DNA from: Pseudomonadota bacterium
GTDB lineage: Bacteria; Desulfobacterota; Desulfovibrionia; Desulfovibrionales; Desulfovibrionaceae
Assembly (NCBI GenBank): GCA_018816865.1
Contig: JAHIUW010000018.1
Location: 1 to 64,000 of the forward strand
DNA length: 64,000 nucleotides
Reading direction: 5' to 3'
The notes beneath the pieces are model-generated. The model saw nothing but the letters and a program-made list of their open reading frames with translations. It was not told where the DNA came from and made no database searches. Shown here in pieces: positions 42,160 through 50,023 of the stretch (positions within the stretch are counted from its first letter, which is position 1; each line of letters opens with the position of its first letter). The position numbers and the translations under genes are program-made.

Positions 42160-43744
42160 CCTCGGGCTCCTTGTCCTTGGGCTTGAAATTCTCGGCGAAC
42201 AACCCCCAGAATCCAGGCCAGGTCTCGGACAGACTCCCAGGGTTGGCCAGCGTCACGCCCTGGGCGGTCATGGAGGCCAGGGCCAGGGCCAGACTCCACT
42301 GGGGCGACGGGCTGGGGAAGGGACTCATGGGTTCGGCCCAGCGGTTGCTGGCCTCGCGCCCGGCAACGATGACCACCCGTCCGGGCTTGACCCGGGCGAA
42401 GCGACCGATGCGTCCGGCGATCTCCTCGGCGGTGGCGGTGTCCTCGTCCTCGCTCACCAGGATGCGGGCGTCGCTGGGGGCGGCGATGCCCAGGGCCACG
42501 GCCAGGGTGAACTGCCCTCGGGTGGCGTCCATGTCCAACTTGTCGGGCCAGGTTCCGGCGGTGGAGGTGATGCCGGACTCGGCAATCTCCAGCTTCAGGC
42601 CCGCGGCCCGCAGCATATTCGCGACCACCGGGGCATCGAGGCAATCAGCGGGCCAGTGCCCAGCCAGGGTCACGGTGCCACCCGCAAATCGGGGCAGGGC
42701 CAGCAGGGTGGCACACAACTCGGCGTCCAGGGGCAGCGCAGCACGATCCGGCTTGGCCGGGACCTGATAGGCGCCGTTGCGCACGGAAAACTCGTTCCCG
42801 CTCAAGGTGGCGGTCACGCCGCAGTCGGCCAGGACCTTCACGGCCAGAGACATCAGCTCGGCACCTGCCCAGCCCATGTCCCAGCTGAAATTCAGACCCT
42901 CGGGATAGGTGGGGCCGGCCAGGGCCATGGCCAGACCGCACAGCGGCGGAAAGTCCTCGGACACATGGCAGGTCCCGCCGGTCATGCCGCCGCTTTCCAG
43001 GCGCACGGGCGCGCCGGTGAGATGCGGTTCGATGGGTGTCAGGCGCGCGCCCAGTCCGGCGAACACGTGACCCACCACAGACAGGTCCAGAATCTTGAGG
43101 GGGGTGCCGCCGGTAATGGTGCTGCGTCCCACCTGGGGCAGCCCCATGGCCAACAGCAGATAGAGATTCAGCGGGTCATCACCGGCGTGCAGGGTCTTGC
43201 CCGGTAGGGAGGCGGTGCCTCCGGTGCTCCTGACCAAGCCATCTTCCCAGGACAGGGAGGCCCCGGCCTGGTTCATGACCTTGACCAACTCCACGAGCGG
43301 ATCGTTGACCACCACGGGCGAGAGTTCCAGCTTGGCCCCGGAGAGGACGCCAAGGGCGACCAGCAGCCGGGTGATGGTCCGGTCGCGCGGCCCAGGCATC
43401 GCCAGGTCCAGATCCCTGATCTCGGGGGTCATGATGAACTTGCGGCTGGCGGATTCTGGCTTGACCGCACTGGCGTAAGCCAGGCCGTTGGCCAGGGTGA
43501 ATATCTGGCGCAGGGGGCGCAGGTCCAGACCCTGGCGGGAGGCCACCTCATCCCAGGAGCGACGCATCCGGCGTTCCTGGTTGGCGTCGGCCAGGGACAT
43601 TCCCTTGGCCTTGCGTGTAGCGGCGGCGCGGCTCAGGAGCTGAGTGCGCTTGGCGATCATGTAAGCCAGATCCAGGTCCAGATCCACGAGTTCGTCGGTC
43701 AACGACCTGGTGAGCGGCTTTTTGCCAAATTTCTTATCTTGCAT
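42122..43744 (-). CDS. Chorismate-mutase-like domain fused to an EPSP-synthase-like domain
   Basis: A 540-residue protein. Residues about 15-90 resemble an AroQ-type chorismate mutase (LVDLDLDLAYMIAKRTQLLSRAAATRK; then DEVASRQGLDLRPLRQIF). Residues 105-520 have the EPSP synthase inverse-barrel repeats (LLVALGVLSGAKLELSP; LLLAMGLPQVG; SGGMTGGTCHVSEDFPPLCGLAMALA; DAELCATLLALPRFAGGT). The usual substrate loop PGSKS..R is replaced by PGPRDRTITR at about 117-126, so the catalytic Lys is not in its normal place. It may be a divergent shikimate-pathway enzyme or a relative that has lost activity. A good promoter lies upstream. Confidence 0.65.
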   Translation of the reverse strand: MQDKKFGKKPLTRSLTDELVDLDLDLAYMIAKRTQLLSRAAATRKAKGMSLADANQERRMRRSWDEVASRQGLDLRPLRQIFTLANGLAYASAVKPESASRKFIMTPEIRDLDLAMPGPRDRTITRLLVALGVLSGAKLELSPVVVNDPLVELVKVMNQAGASLSWEDGLVRSTGGTASLPGKTLHAGDDPLNLYLLLAMGLPQVGRSTITGGTPLKILDLSVVGHVFAGLGARLTPIEPHLTGAPVRLESGGMTGGTCHVSEDFPPLCGLAMALAGPTYPEGLNFSWDMGWAGAELMSLAVKVLADCGVTATLSGNEFSVRNGAYQVPAKPDRAALPLDAELCATLLALPRFAGGTVTLAGHWPADCLDAPVVANMLRAAGLKLEIAESGITSTAGTWPDKLDMDATRGQFTLAVALGIAAPSDARILVSEDEDTATAEEIAGRIGRFARVKPGRVVIVAGREASNRWAEPMSPFPSPSPQWSLALALASMTAQGVTLANPGSLSETWPGFWGLFAENFKPKDKEPEDEGKKKGRRIRV

Positions 43745-43788
43745 TGGTAGAATCTCGATCCGAATAGGGAGTTTTGGGGGAACCGACT

Positions 43789-43816
43789 TCTATACCAATA
43801 TCACTACAATGTGCAA
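43789..43816 (-). promoter_or_regulatory. Promoter of the aroA-like/aconitase/ppiD operon
   Basis: On the minus strand TTGCAC (43816-43811) and TATAGA (43794-43789) are 16 bases apart, about 45 bases upstream of the first start codon. Confidence 0.55.
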
Positions 43817-43874
43817 GCATGTTAAGAGGCACTTTTTTTCGCTGTCATCACGGCGGGATGGCCCGTGCGCCGGT

Positions 43875-43903
43875 GATAAAAAAGGGGCGCCCGAAGGCGC
43901 CCC
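43875..43903 (-). terminator. Terminator of sat
   Basis: On the minus strand GGGGCGCC and GGCGCCCC form an 8-bp stem with a TTCG tetraloop, followed by a T-run. It is about 25 bases past the sat stop. Confidence 0.9.
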
Positions 43904-43928
43904 GTATCGCAGATCGGCGAAGGCCGAT

Positions 43929-45197
43929 TTACTTCATGACGTCGCCGGAGGCAGCGCCCTGCATCTTGATCTCAACCTTCTCGGTCAGACCAGCGTAGTA
44001 CTTGCGCAGCTCGACGAGCACTTCCTCGCGACCAAAGTGGTCCACGACCTCAGCGCCTTCGGACAGGGCCTTGCGCAGCTTGGTGCCGGACAGGATGACG
44101 CGGTCTTCCTTGGTGTGCGGGCAGGTGCGCAGGGAGGCCATGCCGTCGCACTTGTGGCAGTAGAAGGTCCAGTCGATCTTCATGGGCTTGGTGACCAGGT
44201 CCTTGCCGGGGCCATTGGTGGGCACGCGGTCAAAGATCTGCTGGGCCTCGAACAGGCCGTAGAAGTCGCCCACGCCGGCGTGGTCACGACCGATCAGCAT
44301 GTGGGAGACGCCGTAGTTCTGGCGGAAGGTGGCGTGCAGCAGGGCTTCGCGGGGACCGGCATAACGCATGTCCAGGGGGTAACCGGCGTTGATGACGTTG
44401 TCAGCCACGAAGTAGTTGTCAATCAGGATCTGGATGCACTTCACGCGGACTTCAGCCGGGATGTCGCCAGCCTTCAGGTTGCCGATCAGGGAGTGGATCA
44501 GGCAGCCGTCGCAGACTTCGATGGAGATCTTGGCCAGGAACTCATGCGAACGGTGCATGGGGTTACGCAGCTGCAGGGCGGAAACGGTGCTCCAGCCCTT
44601 GGCTTCGAACATGGCGCGGGTCTCGGAAGGACGCAGGTAAACGCCGGGGTACTTCACGGCGTAGTCGCCCTCGGACAGCACTTTCACGGGGCCGGCCAGG
44701 TTGAACTTGCCCTGGGCCAGAACCATCTGCACGCCCGGGTGATCCTTGGGAGCGATCTTCCAGAAGTTCTCGCCTTCGGACTCTTCGCCCTCACCGCGGT
44801 AGACCTTCTCGCACTCAAACTTCTTGTCGGCCTCGGTCATCTCGAACTTCTCGGTGACCTTCATCGTGGCGTAGATCACGCCCTTGTTGACCAGAGCGAT
44901 CTCGTCGCCGGCCTTGATGCTGTCGTCGTCGGTGTCCAGACAAACCGGAACGGGCCAGAAGGTGCCGTCGGCCAGGGTGTATTTCTCGCAAACGCTCTTC
45001 CAATCGGCCTTGGACATGAAACCGTTCAGCGGAGAGAAGCCGCCGATGCCCATCATGATCAGGTCGCCCTTGGAGCGGGCGGAGATGTCAAGTTTCTTCA
45101 GGCCTTCGGCCTTCTTCAGCTCAGCGGTCAGCTCAGCGCCGGTCAACAGGCACTCGATCAGGCCTTTGCCACCATGCGCGGGAACGAGTTTGGACAT
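43929..45197 (-). CDS. sat: Sulfate adenylyltransferase (ATP sulfurylase)
   Basis: A 422-residue enzyme that activates sulfate with ATP to APS and pyrophosphate, the first step of dissimilatory sulfate reduction in the cytoplasm. I chose the ATG at 45197 with AAGGAG upstream. The nucleotide motifs are [15 protein letters not shown] (the two His of H-x-x-H) and [15 protein letters not shown]. The C-terminal [16 protein letters not shown] carries the zinc/cobalt-binding Cys and His known from Desulfovibrio enzymes. It diverges from aprBA across an 864-base intergenic region and has its own promoter with a Rex-like site. Confidence 0.97.
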   Translation of the reverse strand: MSKLVPAHGGKGLIECLLTGAELTAELKKAEGLKKLDISARSKGDLIMMGIGGFSPLNGFMSKADWKSVCEKYTLADGTFWPVPVCLDTDDDSIKAGDEIALVNKGVIYATMKVTEKFEMTEADKKFECEKVYRGEGEESEGENFWKIAPKDHPGVQMVLAQGKFNLAGPVKVLSEGDYAVKYPGVYLRPSETRAMFEAKGWSTVSALQLRNPMHRSHEFLAKISIEVCDGCLIHSLIGNLKAGDIPAEVRVKCIQILIDNYFVADNVINAGYPLDMRYAGPREALLHATFRQNYGVSHMLIGRDHAGVGDFYGLFEAQQIFDRVPTNGPGKDLVTKPMKIDWTFYCHKCDGMASLRTCPHTKEDRVILSGTKLRKALSEGAEVVDHFGREEVLVELRKYYAGLTEKVEIKMQGAASGDVMK

Positions 45198-45336
45198 TGT
45201 AGTCTCCTTTAGAAGGGTTTGAATAGTTTCCTTAAGCATCGAGAGGCATCAGAATCCTCTACACGTCATCCACGTTCCGAGGACTCTTCTGGCTGCCTAT
45301 CCTCGAAGTTACCTATTGAAGGTTCGTCGAAGGTGT

Positions 45337-45363
45337 TTGTGAAAAAAATGCGCAAATGTCAAG
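45337..45363 (-). promoter_or_regulatory. sat promoter -35 with an overlapping Rex-like palindrome
   Basis: On the minus strand TTGACA (45363-45358) is followed by a spacer holding TTTGCGC-N7-CACAAA (45357-45337), a near-palindrome. One half, TTGTGAA on the plus strand, is a perfect half-site of the Rex consensus TTGTGAAnnnnTTCACAA; the other half deviates. The -10 is weak (CAAACA). Rex is a known NADH-responsive repressor of sat in Desulfovibrio, so redox control here is plausible. Confidence 0.45.
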
Positions 45364-45724
45364 CTCGCAACTTTAAATCATCATTCCAGCCTGTTGCATG
45401 TTAGGCAACTCTGTACAACCCGAAGGATTTCTGAAAAACCACCTCAGCCCCATTCAATGAGAGCCGGGCCGCCAGCCTTTCCCCAGAGGGCACGACCCAG
45501 AAAACCCCAGCGCCATGCCACTTTCAGCCTGGAACAGCGCATTCCATCCATGGCAATCCCTGAAATCGGCTTTCAACCCTTGCGCTGGCCTCGCAATATT
45601 TGTATATACCCGTGAGCCAAGCGCTTTAGAACGCTCTCCTCCGAAGCTGAATAAGACAAAAAGATCAAGCATTCCGTTGCGTTCACAGCACACAACAGAG
45701 CTTGGGATATTATTCACTTTCGCC

Positions 45725-45782
45725 TTGACAGGCGCGGTGGCGGCTTGCTAGAGATTTCCAGCTTGTTCTTATCATCACAAGC
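45725..45782 (+). promoter_or_regulatory. Candidate promoter of aprBA with an inverted repeat at the start site
   Basis: TTGACA (45725-45730) and TAGAGA (45749-45754) are 18 bases apart. GCTTGT (45761-45766) and ACAAGC (45777-45782) form an inverted repeat exactly where transcription would begin. The resulting leader would be about 300 bases long. The rest of the 864-base sat-aprB gap shows no convincing gene. Confidence 0.5.
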
Positions 45783-45891
45783 GGGTAGCTCCTGTCGGGC
45801 CCCCGCCAGTGAGATCGGCGAACCCCAGAGATCATGTGCTGAATCTGGCGGAACGTCACCGACACCGGATCATTGAAAGCCCAGGAAACTC

Positions 45892-45913
45892 CCGCAATTC
45901 TAGTAGATTGCGG
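45892..45913 (+). promoter_or_regulatory. Inverted repeat in the aprBA leader
   Basis: CCGCAAT (45892-45898) and ATTGCGG (45907-45913) are perfect 7-bp arms with an 8-base spacer, about 150 bases before aprB. It could be an RNA hairpin or a regulator site. Confidence 0.35.
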
Positions 45914-46061
45914 AAAGACCAGGGCAACCTGTGTCTGAGAGCAACGTAAAAAGGCGGGGAGACTCGGTGTTTCCCTGCTTTTCATATCTCCGTCGTTGCG
46001 GCGGCTGATATGTTCAGGAAAGGTTGTTTTCATCAACCCATTATTGTTTGGAGGATTCATT

Positions 46062-46568
46062 ATGCCGACTTTTGTTGACCCTTCGAAGTGCGATGGATGC
46101 AAGGGTGGCGAGAAGACCGCTTGCATGTACATCTGCCCGAATGACCTCATGATCCTCGACCCCGAGGAAATGAAGGCCTACAATCAGGAACCTGAGGCAT
46201 GCTGGGAGTGCTACTCCTGCATCAAGATTTGTCCCCAGGGCGCCATCACCGCGCGTCCCTATGGTGACTTTGCTCCCATGGGTGGAACTTCCATTCCGCT
46301 GCGTTCTTCCGAGGACATCATGTGGACCATCAAGTTCCGCAATGGTGATGTGAAGCGCTTCAAGTTCCCCATCCGCACCACCCCTGAAGGCTCCATCAAG
46401 CCCTTCGAGGGCAAACCCGAAGCTGGCGACATCGAGAACGAACTGCTGTTCACCGAGACCACCTTGGCTACCCCCAAGACCGTCCTGAACAAGAAGTTCG
46501 AAATCACCGATGACTCCAAGACCCAGTGCTGGGCCGACATCCCGTGCGAGGACGGCGCCAACCGCTAG
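46062..46568 (+). CDS. aprB: Adenylylsulfate reductase beta subunit
   Basis: A 168-residue ferredoxin-like subunit that passes electrons to AprA for reduction of APS to sulfite and AMP. Eight cysteines for two 4Fe-4S clusters are seen in CDGCKGGEKTACMYICP and CWECYSCIKICP. The C-terminal tail (from about residue 105) lacks clusters and in known structures wraps around AprA. The ATG at 46062 has GGAGG eight bases upstream; a longer frame upstream has no support. It is the first gene of aprBA, with 54 bases to aprA. Confidence 0.97.
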   Translation: MPTFVDPSKCDGCKGGEKTACMYICPNDLMILDPEEMKAYNQEPEACWECYSCIKICPQGAITARPYGDFAPMGGTSIPLRSSEDIMWTIKFRNGDVKRFKFPIRTTPEGSIKPFEGKPEAGDIENELLFTETTLATPKTVLNKKFEITDDSKTQCWADIPCEDGANR

Positions 46569-46622
46569 GTTGAGCTGTTTGGGAAGATTGCTTGAAACGC
46601 TAAACTCAAAGGAGTTTAAACT

Positions 46623-48617
46623 ATGCCTCGTATCCCTATGAAAGAAGCCACGAAGGGCCTCGCCATTGCCGAGCCCACCATCGTCGAGCATGACGTAGAC
46701 ATTCTCATGATCGGTGGCGGCATGGGCAACTGTGGTACCGCTTGGGAAGCCGTCTGTTGGGCCGACAAGTATGCCCCCGAAGCCAAGATCCTGCTGGTCG
46801 ACAAAGCCGCCATCGAGCGCGGCGGTGCCGTTGCCCAGGGTCTGTCCGCCATCAACACCTTCATCGGTAAGAACGACATCGAAGACTACGTCCGCATGGT
46901 CCGCACCGACCTCATGGGTCTGGTCCGTGAAGACTTGATCTACGACCTCGGCCGCCACGTTGATGATTCCGTGCTGCACTTTGAAGAATGGGGCCTGCCC
47001 ATCTGGTGTAAGGACGCGAACAACAAGAACCTGGACGGCGCTCAGGCCAAGGCCGCTGGCCTTTCCCTGCGCAAGGGTGCCACCCCGGTCAACTCCGGCC
47101 GTTGGCAGATCATGATCAACGGTGAGTCCTACAAGTGCATCGTGGCCGAAGTTGCCAAGAATGCCTTGGGCGAAGAGCGCTACATGGAGCGCATCTTTGT
47201 CGTGAAACTGCTCCTCGACGCCAATACCCCGAACCGCATCGCCGGTGCCGTGGCCATGGACGCTCGTGAGAACAAGGTTCACATCTTCCGCGCTGGCGCT
47301 ATCAGCATCGCCTGTGGTGGTGCTGTTAACGTCTACCGCCCCCGCTCCACAGGTGAAGGCATGGGTCGCGCTTGGTATCCCGTCTGGAACGCCGGCACCA
47401 CCTACACCCTCGTTGCCCAGGTTGGCGGCGAAATGACCATGATGGAAAACCGCTTCGTGCCCGCCCGCTTCAAGGACGGTTACGGCCCGGTTGGCGCTTG
47501 GTTCCTGCTCTTCAAGGCCAAAGCCACCAACTACAAGGGTGAGGACTACTGCGAGACCAACCGTGCCATGCTCAAGCCCTACGAAGAGCGCGGCTACGCC
47601 AAGGGTCACGTCATCCCGACCTGCCTGCGTAACCACATGATGCTTCGCGAAATGCGCGAAGGTCGCGGTCCCATCTACATGGACACCAAGACCGCCCTGC
47701 AGAACGCGTTTGCCACCATGACCCCTGCCGAGCAGAAGCACCTCGAGGCCGAAGCCTGGGAAGACTTCCTCGACATGTGTGTTGGTCAGGCCAACCTGTG
47801 GGCCTCCACCAACTGCGCTCCTGAGATGCGCGGTTCCGAGATCATGCCCACCGAGCCTTACCTGCTGGGTTCGCACTCCGGTTGCTGCGGCATCTGGTGT
47901 TCCGGTCCCGACGAAGACTGGGTTCCCGAGGACTACAAGGTTCGCGCCGCCAACGGCAAGGTCTACAACCGTATGACCACCGTCGAAGGCCTGTGGACCT
48001 GTGCTGACGGCGTCGGCGCTTCCGGTCACAAGTTCTCCTCCGGCTCCCACGCTGAAGGCCGCATCGTCGGCAAGCAGATGGTGCGCTGGTACCTGGATCA
48101 CAAGGACTTCAAGCCCACTCTGAAGGAGACCGCTGAAGACCTGAAGAAGGAGATCTACCGTCCGTTCTACAACTACGAGGCCGGCAAGGGCGCTTCCACC
48201 TGCCCCGTTGTGAACCCCGAGTACATCACTCCCAAGAACTTCATGATGCGTCTGGTCAAGTGCACCGACGAGTACGGTGGAGGCGTGGGTACCTACTACA
48301 CCACTTCCGCTGCTCTTCTGGACACTGGCTTCTGGCTGATGGACATGCTGGAAGAAGACTCCAAGAAGCTTGCTGCTCGTGACCTTCACGAACTGCTTCG
48401 CTGCTGGGAGAACTACCACCGCCTGTGGACCGTGCGCCTGCACATGCAGCACATCCGCTTCCGCGAAGAGTCCCGTTACCCCGGCTTCTACTACCGTGGT
48501 GACTTCATGGGCCTCGACGACGCTAAGTGGCATTGCTTCGTGAACTCGAAGTACGACCCCGACAAGGGCGAGACCGCTATCTTCAAGAAGCCTTACTACC
48601 AGATCATCCCCGACTAG
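46623..48617 (+). CDS. aprA: Adenylylsulfate reductase alpha subunit
   Basis: A 664-residue FAD enzyme of the fumarate-reductase fold. The dinucleotide motif MIGGGMGNCGTAWEA is at residues 25-39, the flavin contacts include IERGGAVAQGLSAINTFIG, and active-site segments are RNHMMLREMREGRGPIYMD and SHSGCCGIWCSGPDEDW. It reduces APS to sulfite and AMP in the cytoplasm with electrons from QmoABC via AprB. AAAGGAG precedes the ATG. Synonymous codon choice here is strongly biased (many GGC, ATC, AAG), as expected of one of the most abundant proteins of the cell. A strong terminator follows. Confidence 0.98.
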   Translation: MPRIPMKEATKGLAIAEPTIVEHDVDILMIGGGMGNCGTAWEAVCWADKYAPEAKILLVDKAAIERGGAVAQGLSAINTFIGKNDIEDYVRMVRTDLMGLVREDLIYDLGRHVDDSVLHFEEWGLPIWCKDANNKNLDGAQAKAAGLSLRKGATPVNSGRWQIMINGESYKCIVAEVAKNALGEERYMERIFVVKLLLDANTPNRIAGAVAMDARENKVHIFRAGAISIACGGAVNVYRPRSTGEGMGRAWYPVWNAGTTYTLVAQVGGEMTMMENRFVPARFKDGYGPVGAWFLLFKAKATNYKGEDYCETNRAMLKPYEERGYAKGHVIPTCLRNHMMLREMREGRGPIYMDTKTALQNAFATMTPAEQKHLEAEAWEDFLDMCVGQANLWASTNCAPEMRGSEIMPTEPYLLGSHSGCCGIWCSGPDEDWVPEDYKVRAANGKVYNRMTTVEGLWTCADGVGASGHKFSSGSHAEGRIVGKQMVRWYLDHKDFKPTLKETAEDLKKEIYRPFYNYEAGKGASTCPVVNPEYITPKNFMMRLVKCTDEYGGGVGTYYTTSAALLDTGFWLMDMLEEDSKKLAARDLHELLRCWENYHRLWTVRLHMQHIRFREESRYPGFYYRGDFMGLDDAKWHCFVNSKYDPDKGETAIFKKPYYQIIPD

Positions 48618-48629
48618 GATGAACTTCCA

Positions 48630-48666
48630 GGGTGGCCGCGGGCGTATGCCCGTGGCCACCCGTTTT
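48630..48666 (+). terminator. Terminator after aprA
   Basis: GGGTGGCC-GCGGGC and GCCCG-TGGCCACCC form a long stem with one internal mismatch around a GTAT loop, followed by GTTTTT. Confidence 0.92.
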
Positions 48667-48685
48667 TAACATTCATCCCATGTCG

Positions 48686-48743
48686 AAAATGGTCTAAGCC
48701 TGAGCAGTACCTTGTTGTTATCGTTTGGGCTTAGGCCATTTTT
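48686..48743 (+). promoter_or_regulatory. Second hairpin between aprA and qmoA
   Basis: AAAATGGTCTAAGCC (48686-48700) pairs with GGCTTAGGCCATTTT (48728-48742), with one T-G pair or mismatch and a 27-base loop, followed by T residues. It lies 36 bases before qmoA, within the leader. It may be an attenuator, or part of the qmo promoter region. Confidence 0.5.
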
Positions 48744-48778
48744 CAAGTCTGGCCGGAACCTGATCTAGGGAGGAACAA

Positions 48779-50017
48779 ATGCCAAACACCAGCGTGCTCG
48801 TTGTCGGTGGCGGTTTCAGCGGCATCACGGCCGCGCTCGAAGCCGCAGAAGTCGGACACGAGGTCTTTCTCGTTGAGAAGAGCCCGTATCTAGGCGGACG
48901 GGTGGCTCAGCTGAATAAGTATTTCCCCAAGCTGTGTCCCCCTTCGTGCGGACTGGAAATCCAGTTCCAGCGCATCAAGAAGAATTCTCTTGTTAATGTC
49001 TTCACCCTTGCCGAAGTGGTCTCCGTGACCGGGCAAAAGGGTGCTTACAACGTTAAAATCAAAATCAAGCCCCGCTACACCGCCCCCTTCGCGGCCGACC
49101 TATCCGAAGTCGCCGCTGAACTCGGAAGCGGCAACAAGAGCGAGTTCGAGTTCGGTCTGGCCTCGCGCAAGGCCCTGCACAAGGACATGCCCTTCGCCTA
49201 TCCCGCCCGCTACGTCCTTGAGAAGAATGAACTTTCCAACGCCGATGCCGAAACGCTGGCGGACAACGAGTTCATCGACCTGAGCGAGACCGAAAGGGAA
49301 ATCGAGGTCACCGTCGGCGCCATCATCATGGCCACCGGCTGGAAGCCCTACGACATGACCAACCTGACCAACCTGGGCGCCGGCTTGCTCGACAACTGCG
49401 TGTCCAACATGCAGATGGAGCGTCTGGCCTCCTCCCATGGTCCCACGGATGGCGTCATCCAGCGCCCCTCCGACGGCAAGACCCCCAAACGGGTCGCCTT
49501 CGTGCAGTGCGCCGGTTCCCGCGATGAAAACAATCTGAGCTTCTGTTCGTATATCTGCTGCATGGCTTCCCTGAAGCAGGCCACCTACGTGCGTGAGCAA
49601 CTGCCCGAGACCCAGGTCACCATCTACTATATCGACCTGCGCACCCCGGACCGCTACCAGAAATTCCGCGACCGCGTGCTCTGCGACGAAGGCATCCGCA
49701 CCGTCAAGGGCAAGGTGGCCGATGCCCAGCAGGGCGAGGGCGGCACCGTGGTCCTGACCGTGGAAGACGCTGTGGCCGGAACCAAGTCCAAGGAAGAATT
49801 CGACCTCGTTGTGCTGGCTACCGGAATGCAGCCCAGCCTGGCCGGTGAAAAGCTGCCCTTCGACCTGCCCCTGGACGAGGAAGGCTTTATCATTGGTGGC
49901 GAGGAAAACGGCATTTTTGCTGCTGGCTGCGCCAAGAAGCCTCTTGATGTTATGAAATCCGCTCAATCGGGCACCGGCGCCGCGATGAAGGCGATTGAAA
50001 CGGTGAGAGGGAGGTAG
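48779..50017 (+). CDS. qmoA: Quinone-interacting membrane-bound oxidoreductase subunit A
   Basis: A 412-residue soluble flavoprotein related to heterodisulfide reductase HdrA. The FAD motif VLVVGGGFSGITAALEAAE starts at residue 6, and GGRVAQLNKYFPKLCPPSCG carries the flavin and cysteine segment. CSYICCMASLKQATYVREQ lies in the second half. It ends with the usual GCAKKPLDVMKSAQSGTGAA. QmoA belongs to the complex that moves electrons from menaquinol to AprBA. GGGAGG lies upstream. qmoB starts six bases after its stop. Confidence 0.96.
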   Translation: MPNTSVLVVGGGFSGITAALEAAEVGHEVFLVEKSPYLGGRVAQLNKYFPKLCPPSCGLEIQFQRIKKNSLVNVFTLAEVVSVTGQKGAYNVKIKIKPRYTAPFAADLSEVAAELGSGNKSEFEFGLASRKALHKDMPFAYPARYVLEKNELSNADAETLADNEFIDLSETEREIEVTVGAIIMATGWKPYDMTNLTNLGAGLLDNCVSNMQMERLASSHGPTDGVIQRPSDGKTPKRVAFVQCAGSRDENNLSFCSYICCMASLKQATYVREQLPETQVTIYYIDLRTPDRYQKFRDRVLCDEGIRTVKGKVADAQQGEGGTVVLTVEDAVAGTKSKEEFDLVVLATGMQPSLAGEKLPFDLPLDEEGFIIGGEENGIFAAGCAKKPLDVMKSAQSGTGAAMKAIETVRGR

Positions 50018-50023
50018 CTTACA

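Noticed and set aside
45725-45760. A sigma-54 promoter in front of aprBA
   Set aside because: A TTGCT is present, but the required GG element at the right distance is not; the sigma-70 type fit is better.
46041-48659. An 872-codon open frame on the minus strand
   Set aside because: It is antisense to aprBA and is explained by the same codon bias.
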